From an uncultured Clostridia bacterium (GTDB lineage: Bacteria; Bacillota; Clostridia; Christensenellales; Borkfalkiaceae), in contig CAMAJQ010000069.1 in NCBI GenBank assembly GCA_945835865.1, positions 1 through 5,640 on the forward strand: 5,640 bases of DNA, read 5' to 3'. The first letter of the stretch is position 1, and every line of letters begins with the position of its first letter. Shown in pieces: positions 1 through 5,640 of the stretch. The translations under genes and the position numbers were made by a program. A model generated the notes under the pieces. That model saw nothing but the letters and a program-made list of their open reading frames with translations. It made no database searches and was not told the origin of the DNA.

Positions 1-693
1 CTTACAGATCCGCTTGCTGCCGTATTTGGTCTTGCAGGAGCACCCCATGCACGCTCCGAAGCCACACCCCATGCGTTCCTCGAAACTGTATTCCCCGCTC
101 CCGACGGCAACTTTCTCGACCGCACGGAACATGGGCATGGGTCCGCAGGTATAGAAAAAGGTATAGGAAAGACTCTGCATCGCGTCCGTCGCGTACCCTT
201 TGACGCCGTAACTTCCGTCCGCCGTTGTAACGATCGTCTTCGCGCCGAGCGCGCGGAATTTCTCCTCGTAAAAAACTTCTTCTTTTTGGTTGAAACCGAG
301 AATAACGGTCGGCTTGCACCCCTTTTCCGTCAATCTCCGGCAGAGCAGATAGAGAGGGGGAACGCCGACTCCTCCTCCGATCAGAAGGGGATATTCGCCG
401 CTTTTATTTACGTCGAAACCGTTGCCGAGACCGATCAGGGTATCGAATTTTTCCCCCTTCTCCGCGCGGCTCAGAATTTCCGTTCCCTTGCCGACGACTT
501 TGTAAACGAGAGTCAATACGTCTCCCTCCGCGTCGCAGACGGAAAGAGGACGGCGGAGATAACAGCCGGAAATCGTCAGGTTGACAAACTGCCCCGGTCT
601 TTCGATTGCGGAAAGATCTCCCGTAAAAGTTGCCTCGAAGACGTCTTTCGCGATTTTGCGATTGGTCGAAAGCGTCAGAATTTCTTTTTTCAT
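1..693 (-). CDS. pyrK: Dihydroorotate dehydrogenase electron-transfer subunit (PyrK), 3' end beyond the window
   Basis: PyrK is the FAD and [2Fe-2S] subunit of class 1B dihydroorotate dehydrogenase. It passes electrons from the FMN of PyrD through the cluster and FAD to NAD+. I translated the frame from the ATG at 693 to coordinate 1: 231 codons with no stop, against about 250-260 for the family, so only a short C-terminal tail is missing. The N-terminus (KKEILTLSTNRKIA) leads into a ferredoxin-reductase-like FAD barrel with RPGQFVNL (32-39) and the flavin motif RPLS (48-51). Next comes the nucleotide-binding domain, with LLIGGGVGVPPL (103-114) and TCGPMPM (182-188). The cluster-binding segment begins ERMGCGFGACMGC, with Cys210, Cys215, Cys218 and Cys230 at PyrK-like spacing; Cys220 is an additional cysteine. 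The gene starts 24 bases after carB. Its presence predicts a class 1B pyrD downstream. Other ferredoxin-NADP reductase-like proteins are a remote alternative, unlikely given the cysteine motif and the operon. Confidence 0.95.
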   Translation of the reverse strand, partial: MKKEILTLSTNRKIAKDVFEATFTGDLSAIERPGQFVNLTISGCYLRRPLSVCDAEGDVLTLVYKVVGKGTEILSRAEKGEKFDTLIGLGNGFDVNKSGEYPLLIGGGVGVPPLYLLCRRLTEKGCKPTVILGFNQKEEVFYEEKFRALGAKTIVTTADGSYGVKGYATDAMQSLSYTFFYTCGPMPMFRAVEKVAVGSGEYSFEERMGCGFGACMGCSCKTKYGSKRICK

Positions 694-697
694 GATA

Positions 698-705
698 CTC
701 CTTTT
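698..705 (-). promoter_or_regulatory. Ribosome binding site of pyrK, in the carB-pyrK gap
   Basis: The minus strand reads AAAAGGAG followed by only 4 bases (TATC) before the ATG at 693. The core is strong but the spacing is shorter than for carA (9) and carB (10). No better in-frame start is visible: the N-terminus MKKEILTLS fits the family, and the next ATG in the frame is far into the protein. Confidence 0.7.
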
Positions 706-717
706 ATCATCCTTCGC

Positions 718-3700
718 TCAGGAATCGATGGTAGATACGCAGAGAGTGGTCTCTTCCAGCACGTCGAGCAGGACCCTGACCGTATCGAGAGCGGTAAACA
801 TGGTGATATTGTTTTCTGTCGCAACGCTCCTGATCTTGTAGCCGTCGGTGTTCTGACCGTTATCCGTCACGTCGCTCGTATTGACGACGTAAGCGATATG
901 TCCCTGGCGGAGAGCCGTCTGGATATCCTGAGACCCCTCGCCTATTTTGCCCAAAATTCTCGTTCTGATACCGTTTTCCTTCAAAAAGCGGGCGGTGCCG
1001 CTCGTCGCCTCGATATTGAAGCCGAGGTTATAGAAGCGACGGATGAGGGGAAGAGCCTCTTCTTTATCCCTGTCGCACACCGTGACGAAGACCGTTCCGT
1101 AATTCTGAAGTTTCATGCCGGAAGCCTGCAGCGCTTTGTAAAGAGCGCGGTTCAGTTTGTCGTCGTACCCGATCGCCTCGCCCGTCGATTTCATCTCGGG
1201 GGAGAGATAGGCGTCCAGCCCGCGTATTTTGCTGAAAGAGAAGACGGGGACTTTCACGTATCTCCTCTTCTTTTCCTCGGGATAGATGCCGAAGATCCCC
1301 TGTTCTTTCAGAGATTTGCCGAGGATGACTTCCGTAGCGATATCGGCGAGGGAATACCCCGTCGCCTTCGAGAGGAAGGGTACCGTTCTCGACGAGCGCG
1401 GATTGACCTCTATGATGAAGACGTTTTCGTCGCGATCGACGATAAACTGAATGTTGTACAGACCGACGATGCCGATGGCAAGTCCGAGTTTCTTTGCGTA
1501 TTGTAAGATGACGCCCTTCACCTTATCGGAGATGCTGAAAGGCGGATAGACGCTGATGCTGTCGCCGCTGTGGACTCCCGTCCTTTCCACGAGTTCCATG
1601 ATACCCGGCACGAAGACGTCCCTGCCGTCGCAGATCGCGTCGACTTCGACTTCTTTTCCGACGATGTATTTGTCGACGAGCACGGGCTTATCCTCGTCGA
1701 TCTCGACAGCCGTTCTCAGATAATGGCGAAGCCCTTCTTCGTTCGCAACGATCTGCATAGCCCGCCCGCCGAGCACGAAAGAAGGACGGACGAGAACGGG
1801 ATAGCCGATTTCTTCGGCGATCTTAACGCCCTCTTCGATCCCCGTTACGGCTTTTCCCTTCGGCTGCGGGATCCCGAGTTCCACGAGAAGTTTTTCAAAG
1901 GCGTCACGATTTTCCGCCCTGTCGATCGCCACGCAATCCGTGCCTATGATCTTCACCCCGCGATCGGCGAGAGGCTGTGCCAGGTTGATCGCCGTCTGTC
2001 CGCCGAGAGAGGCGATGACCCCTTCCGGCTTTTCGAGCTCGATGACGTTCATCACGTCTTCCGCCGTCAGCGGCTCGAAATAAAGTTTATCCGAAGTGGT
2101 GTAATCCGTGGAGACCGTTTCGGGATTGTTATTGATGATAATCGCCTCATAGCCGGACTTCTTGATCGTCTGCACCGCGTGGACGGTGGAGTAATCGAAC
2201 TCCACCCCCTGCCCGATCCGGATGGGTCCCGCACCGAGCACGACGATCTTTTTCTTATTTCCGTCCGTACGGGATTCGTTCTCTTCGGCGTAGGTCGAAT
2301 AAAAATAGGGGATATAGGCGTCGAATTCGGACGCGCAGGAATCGATTTCCTTGTAGACGGGTCGGATGCCCGAGGCAAGCCGGAAATTGCAGACTTCTTT
2401 TTCCGTCGATTTCCACAAACGGGCGATCGCATTGTCGGAAAAACCGTACTTTTTTGCCTCCCTGAGTTCGTCCGCGTCAAAGGGAGAGGCTGCAAGATCT
2501 TTCTCGATCGCGACGACGTGCGCAAGTTTATCGATAAACAGAAGGTCGATCTTCGTCGAGGCGAAAAGGCTCTCTTCGCTCTCCCCTCTGCGGAGAAGTT
2601 CTGTCATGGCAAAAAGCCGGTCGTCCGTCGCTTCCTTTACGTATTCGCGAAGTTCCGCGGTCGTCATCTTTTCCGTCTTTGCCGACCACAGATGGCTCGC
2701 GCCGATCTCGAGGGAACGGACGGCTTTCAGCAGACTCTCCTCGATATTTCTTCCGACGCTCATCACTTCGCCCGTCGCCTTCATCTGCGTGGAGAGGCGA
2801 TTGCTCGCGGAGGAAAACTTATCGAACGGAAAGCGAGGCATTTTGGTCACGACGTAATCGAGCGCGGGTTCAAAACTCGCGGGGGTATTGGGCAAAAGGA
2901 TCTCGTCCAACGTCAGCCCGACGGCGATTTTCGCCGAGACGCGGGCGATGGGGAAACCGCTTGCCTTGCTTGCAAGTGCAGACGAGCGGGAAACCCTCGG
3001 ATTGACCTCGATGACGTAATACCGGAAAGAAACGGGATCGAGAGCAAACTGAACGTTGCAGCCGCCTTCGATTTTCAGACTGCGGATGATCCGGAGCGCG
3101 CTGTTGCGCAGCATCTGGTATTCCTTATTGGAGAGGGTCTGACTGGGGCAGACGACGACGGAATCGCCCGTATGCACGCCGACGGGGTCGACGTTTTCCA
3201 TGTTACACACGACGATCGCCGTGTCGTTTTTGTCCCGCATGACCTCGTATTCGATCTCTTTATAGCCCTTGACGCTCTTTTCGACGAGCACCTGACGGAC
3301 GGGAGAAAGATCGAGGGCGTTACCGACGAGCGCGAGGAATTCCTCCTCGTTTTCGGCAAATCCGCCGCCCGTTCCGCCGAGAGTGAACGCCGGGCGGAGC
3401 ACGACGGGAAAGCCGATCTTCCTCGCGGCCTCCAGCCCTTCTTCCGCCGAATTTGCGATTTCCGAAGGACAGACGGGCTCTCCGATCTTTTCGCAGAGTT
3501 CTTTGAAGAGTTCCCTGTCCTCGGCGCGCTCGATGCTCTCGCTCTTCGTGCCGAGCAGTTCCGTCCGACATTCCCGCAAAACCCCTTTCTTTTCCAGTTG
3601 CATGGCAAGATTGAGACCCGTCTGTCCGCCGATAGACGGAATAATCGCGTCCGGGCGCTCGTAACGGATGATCCTCGCCACGTATTCGAGGGTGAGCGGC

Positions 3701-3900
3701 TCCATATAGACCTTATCCGCGATCTGCGTATCCGTCATGATCGTCGCGGGATTGGAATTGCACAAAACGACCTCGTATCCCTCTTCCCTGAGCGCGAGAC
3801 ACGCCTGCGTGCCGGCATAGTCGAATTCCGCCGCCTGACCGATAACGATGGGACCGCTTCCTATCACCATGATTTTTTTCAGATCTTTTCTCTTCGGCAT
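718..3900 (-). CDS. carB: Carbamoyl-phosphate synthase large subunit, 1060 aa
   Basis: CarB (PyrAB) uses two ATP to join bicarbonate and ammonia from CarA into carbamoyl phosphate, the first committed pyrimidine precursor, also used for arginine. The length of 1060 is typical (E. coli 1073). The protein shows the ancient internal duplication. The carboxyphosphate half (about 1-400) has [17 protein letters not shown] (14-30), [12 protein letters not shown] (169-180), GVHTGDS (241-247) and [10 protein letters not shown] (298-307). An oligomerisation region spans about 401-550. The carbamoyl-phosphate half (about 551-935) has [16 protein letters not shown] (556-571), [14 protein letters not shown] (705-718), GVHSGDS (775-781) and EVNPRSSRT (831-839). 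The C-terminal MGS-like allosteric domain (about 936-1060) keeps K946, the ATSGTA loop (965-970), K985 in the GKIGEG segment and N1007. These align with nucleotide or phosphate-binding positions in E. coli CarB, with Ser1009 where E. coli has Thr1017. Control by UMP or PRPP is plausible from the family but not shown here. No frameshift or lost catalytic motif was seen. Confidence 0.98.
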   Translation of the reverse strand: MPKRKDLKKIMVIGSGPIVIGQAAEFDYAGTQACLALREEGYEVVLCNSNPATIMTDTQIADKVYMEPLTLEYVARIIRYERPDAIIPSIGGQTGLNLAMQLEKKGVLRECRTELLGTKSESIERAEDRELFKELCEKIGEPVCPSEIANSAEEGLEAARKIGFPVVLRPAFTLGGTGGGFAENEEEFLALVGNALDLSPVRQVLVEKSVKGYKEIEYEVMRDKNDTAIVVCNMENVDPVGVHTGDSVVVCPSQTLSNKEYQMLRNSALRIIRSLKIEGGCNVQFALDPVSFRYYVIEVNPRVSRSSALASKASGFPIARVSAKIAVGLTLDEILLPNTPASFEPALDYVVTKMPRFPFDKFSSASNRLSTQMKATGEVMSVGRNIEESLLKAVRSLEIGASHLWSAKTEKMTTAELREYVKEATDDRLFAMTELLRRGESEESLFASTKIDLLFIDKLAHVVAIEKDLAASPFDADELREAKKYGFSDNAIARLWKSTEKEVCNFRLASGIRPVYKEIDSCASEFDAYIPYFYSTYAEENESRTDGNKKKIVVLGAGPIRIGQGVEFDYSTVHAVQTIKKSGYEAIIINNNPETVSTDYTTSDKLYFEPLTAEDVMNVIELEKPEGVIASLGGQTAINLAQPLADRGVKIIGTDCVAIDRAENRDAFEKLLVELGIPQPKGKAVTGIEEGVKIAEEIGYPVLVRPSFVLGGRAMQIVANEEGLRHYLRTAVEIDEDKPVLVDKYIVGKEVEVDAICDGRDVFVPGIMELVERTGVHSGDSISVYPPFSISDKVKGVILQYAKKLGLAIGIVGLYNIQFIVDRDENVFIIEVNPRSSRTVPFLSKATGYSLADIATEVILGKSLKEQGIFGIYPEEKKRRYVKVPVFSFSKIRGLDAYLSPEMKSTGEAIGYDDKLNRALYKALQASGMKLQNYGTVFVTVCDRDKEEALPLIRRFYNLGFNIEATSGTARFLKENGIRTRILGKIGEGSQDIQTALRQGHIAYVVNTSDVTDNGQNTDGYKIRSVATENNITMFTALDTVRVLLDVLEETTLCVSTIDS

Positions 3901-3906
3901 GACCGT

Positions 3907-4995
3907 TTATCTCCTTTGATTCATTTCGTCGGTGAACAGGCGGAACAGATATCCGCTGTCCTCGGGACCGGGCGCGCTTTCCGGGTGATACTGCACCGAA
4001 AACACGCCGTCCTCTTTGCAACGAAGCCCTTCGACCGTCCCGTCGAGAAGGTTGACGTGGGTAATTTCCAGCCCCGTTCCCTCCACCGAAGACGCAACGA
4101 CGGCGTAACTGTGGTTCTGCGAGGTGATCTCCACCTTCCCCGTGAGAAGGTTTTTCACCGGATGGTTTCCTCCCCTGTGTCCGAATTTCAGTTTGTACGT
4201 CTTCGCACCGTACGCAAGGGCGATCATCTGATGTCCGAGGCAGATGCCGAAGATCGGAATTCTCCCCTTCAGTTCCCGCACGAGAGAGACGACGGAAGTC
4301 ACGTCCTCGGGGTCGCCGGGACCGTTTGACAGGAAGAGCCCGTCGGGATTGCGCTTGATCACCTCTTCCGCGGTAACCGTGCAGGGAACGACGGTGACGT
4401 CGCACCCGCAACGGTTGAGCGAACGCACGATGTTGAGTTTGATGCCGCAATCGACCGCGACGACGTGATAAAAGGGTTTTTCCGCAGGGGAAAACCACGC
4501 TTTTTTCGTCGAAACGCGAGGGACGGCGTCGTGCGGGACGGGAGTGGCAAAAATCTTCTTCACCCCTTCGTCCGCCGTGACGTTCACGTCCGTCAGAATT
4601 CCTCTCCTGCTGCCGAAATCGCGGATACTGCGGGTCAACCTTCTCGTATCCACACCCTCTATCGCAGGAATGCCGTACTTTTTCAATTGATCCGACAACG
4701 TTATTTTGCTGCGGAAATTGGACGGATGCGGGTTGTATTCCCCGACGACGATCCCGCCGATGGTCGGAATTTTCGTCTCGTCGTCCTCGTCGTTCACCCC
4801 GTAATTTCCGATCAGCGGATAGGTGAACACGACTGCCTGATCGGTATAGGAAGGATCGGAAACGATTTCCTGATACCCTACCATCGAAGTGTTGAACACC
4901 ACCTCGCACACTCTTTCCCCTTCGGCGCCGAAACCGTAGCCGTAATATTCGCTCCCATCCTCGAGAATCAATTTTCTGTCGTACTTTCTTGCCAT
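3907..4995 (-). CDS. carA: Carbamoyl-phosphate synthase small (glutaminase) subunit, 362 aa
   Basis: CarA (PyrAA in Bacillus naming) hydrolyses glutamine and passes the ammonia through a tunnel to CarB for carbamoyl phosphate synthesis. The N-terminal small-subunit domain covers about residues 1-150, with FNTSMVGYQE (34-43) and YPLIGNYG (59-66). A class I glutamine amidotransferase domain follows, from about 175 to 358: NGPGDPE (224-230), the nucleophile elbow FGICLGHQ with Cys252, FGHRGGNHPV (271-280), SQNHSYAV (292-299) and the catalytic pair His337 and Glu339 in VQYHPES. The triad is intact and 362 residues is normal for the family. The ATG at 4995 was chosen over the in-frame ATG at 5028 because it has a GGAGG 9 bases upstream and gives the familiar N-terminus (ARKYDRKLILEDGS). 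The start lies inside the end of pyrC, and the stop is 6 bases before carB, so translational coupling on both sides is likely. The symbol pyrAA would be equally valid. Confidence 0.97.
   Translation of the reverse strand: MARKYDRKLILEDGSEYYGYGFGAEGERVCEVVFNTSMVGYQEIVSDPSYTDQAVVFTYPLIGNYGVNDEDDETKIPTIGGIVVGEYNPHPSNFRSKITLSDQLKKYGIPAIEGVDTRRLTRSIRDFGSRRGILTDVNVTADEGVKKIFATPVPHDAVPRVSTKKAWFSPAEKPFYHVVAVDCGIKLNIVRSLNRCGCDVTVVPCTVTAEEVIKRNPDGLFLSNGPGDPEDVTSVVSLVRELKGRIPIFGICLGHQMIALAYGAKTYKLKFGHRGGNHPVKNLLTGKVEITSQNHSYAVVASSVEGTGLEITHVNLLDGTVEGLRCKEDGVFSVQYHPESAPGPEDSGYLFRLFTDEMNQRR
3911..3917 (-). promoter_or_regulatory. Ribosome binding site of carB, inside the end of carA
   Basis: The minus strand reads AAAGGAG, 10 bases before the carB ATG at 3900. 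It overlaps the last sense codons of carA (CAA AGG AGA TAA), so the carA stop lies between the ribosome binding site and the carB start. This arrangement favours matched synthesis of the two subunits, which work as a complex. Confidence 0.8.
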
Positions 4996-5640
4996 ACCGT
5001 CTTTCCTCCGAATACCGTTTTCAAACATTTTCCGTAAACCCGTTTCCCCGCGAACGGCGTACTCTTCCCCTTGGAAAGGAACGCCGACGGATCGATCGTA
5101 TACGGGGTGTCGACCTCGAACAGGGCGTAATCCTCTTTCCCTCCCGGAATGCGGAAACGCCTGCGCGGATTGACGGAGAGCAGTTCGTTGAGTTTCCCGA
5201 CCGTGAGGATCCCCTCCCGGACGAGCCCCGTGTACAGGACGGGAAACGCGGTTTCCAGCCCCGTGATTCCGAACGGGCTCTTCTCGAGCCCACGCGATTT
5301 TTCTTCTTCTCCGTGCGGCGCGTGATCGGTCGCGATCATATCGATCGTCCCGTCGAGAATCCCTTCGATCAACGCGTCCCTGTCTCTTTTCGTCCTGAGG
5401 GGGGGATTCATTTTAAAACGCCCGTCCTCTTGCAGATCGTCCTCCGTCAGAAGGAGATAATGCGGAGCCGTTTCGCAGGTCACGTCCACCCCTTCCCGTT
5501 TGGCGCGGCGGATGAGTTCGACGCTCTCCTTCGCGGAGACGTGACAGACGTGATAAGATACCCCCGTTTTCTTTGCGAGCGCAAGATCTCTTTCCACCTG
5601 TCCGTACTCGCTTTCGGAAGAGATCCCTTTCCCGAGCCAT
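4968..5640 (-). CDS. pyrC: Dihydroorotase, class I (PyrC), C-terminal half; 5' end beyond the window
   Basis: PyrC is a cytosolic zinc amidohydrolase that reversibly cyclises carbamoyl aspartate to dihydroorotate, the third step of UMP synthesis. The frame is open to the window edge, giving 223 visible residues of a family usually about 420-430 long, so roughly the N-terminal half (HxH metal motif, bridging lysine or aspartate) is missing. Numbering from the first full codon (5639), the visible hallmarks are YHVCHVS (29-35, a metal-ligand His in HVS), ETAPHYLLL (56-64, the next metal His), KMNPPLRT (76-83, substrate binding), IATDHAPH (102-109, catalytic Asp and substrate His) and GITGLET. 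The tail has the usual SKGKSTPFAGKRVYG segment and ends with TGA at 4968. The GTG at 5597 is an internal Val, not the start, because homologous sequence (SSESEYGQVERDLALA) continues upstream of it. The 3' end overlaps carA by 28 bases. Family assignment is secure; metal content is inferred from the family. Confidence 0.95.
   Translation of the reverse strand, partial: WLGKGISSESEYGQVERDLALAKKTGVSYHVCHVSAKESVELIRRAKREGVDVTCETAPHYLLLTEDDLQEDGRFKMNPPLRTKRDRDALIEGILDGTIDMIATDHAPHGEEEKSRGLEKSPFGITGLETAFPVLYTGLVREGILTVGKLNELLSVNPRRRFRIPGGKEDYALFEVDTPYTIDPSAFLSKGKSTPFAGKRVYGKCLKTVFGGKTVWQESTTEN
5005..5009 (-). promoter_or_regulatory. Ribosome binding site of carA, inside pyrC
   Basis: The minus strand reads GGAGG, then 9 bases, then the ATG at 4995. 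This site decides the carA start: the alternative in-frame ATG at 5028 is preceded only by a weak ACGGAAA. The site is embedded in the last codons of pyrC, so ribosomes finishing pyrC pass over it, which fits coupled translation (inference). Confidence 0.8.

Noticed and set aside
1..64. Extra cysteine (Cys220) in the PyrK cluster loop as a sign of an unusual cofactor.
   Set aside because: The four expected ligands are present at PyrK-like spacing, and from memory extra cysteines in this loop are not unusual in PyrK proteins.
2..319. A 105-codon minus-strand ORF at the low end.
   Set aside because: It is out of frame with pyrK, whose frame is open through this region and carries the full cysteine motif.
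286..1506. A 406-codon plus-strand ORF as a real gene.
   Set aside because: It begins at a TTG inside pyrK antisense, lies opposite the strongly conserved PyrK and CarB C-terminal sequence, and results from the avoidance of TTA, CTA and TCA codons on the sense strand.
718..3900. Internal similarity between the two halves of carB as a recent repeat.
   Set aside because: This is the known ancient duplication of the ATP-grasp halves in all CarB proteins. The similarity is at protein level only.
1570..4329. A 919-codon plus-strand ORF as a real gene.
   Set aside because: It is codon-aligned antisense to intact carB and carA, runs across their junction, shows no recognisable domain, and its internal repetition mirrors the CarB duplication.
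3713..4909. A 398-codon minus-strand ORF overlapping carA and the start of carB.
   Set aside because: It is an out-of-frame reading, very rich in Arg and Gly, of the same strand that encodes intact carA and carB. It is a shadow.

Overview
The window is a stretch of a de novo pyrimidine (UMP) biosynthesis operon, with every gene on the minus strand. In transcription order (high to low coordinates) it holds the C-terminal half of pyrC (dihydroorotase), complete carA/pyrAA and carB/pyrAB (small and large subunits of glutamine-dependent carbamoyl-phosphate synthetase), and most of pyrK (electron-transfer subunit of class 1B dihydroorotate dehydrogenase). pyrC runs off the high end and pyrK off the low end. 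Coding is essentially continuous: pyrC and carA overlap by 28 bases, carA and carB are 6 bases apart, and carB and pyrK are 24 bases apart. No RNA gene, mobile element, CRISPR array, convincing terminator or internal promoter was seen, and there is no gene-free stretch longer than 24 bases.

The genes supply several early steps of one pathway. CarA releases ammonia from glutamine and channels it to CarB, which makes carbamoyl phosphate. Aspartate transcarbamylase (not in the window) would form carbamoyl aspartate, PyrC closes the ring to dihydroorotate, and PyrK with a PyrD partner (expected just beyond coordinate 1, not seen) oxidises it to orotate using NAD+. The order pyrC-carA-carB-pyrK is the order known from the Bacillus pyr operon. 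That order, the PyrK-dependent dehydrogenase and the GGAG-type ribosome binding sites suggest a Bacillota organism, possibly a clostridial one. Base composition looks moderately GC-rich by eye, and Leu TTA, Leu CTA and Ser TCA codons are almost absent from carA-carB-pyrK. The genus cannot be assigned from this window.

This is a conserved housekeeping region, and I found no sign of an undescribed system. The points worth a second look are modest. carA, carB and pyrK share one reading frame, separated only by stop codons and short open linkers. The opposite strand carries a very long shadow reading frame. The carA start lies inside pyrC.
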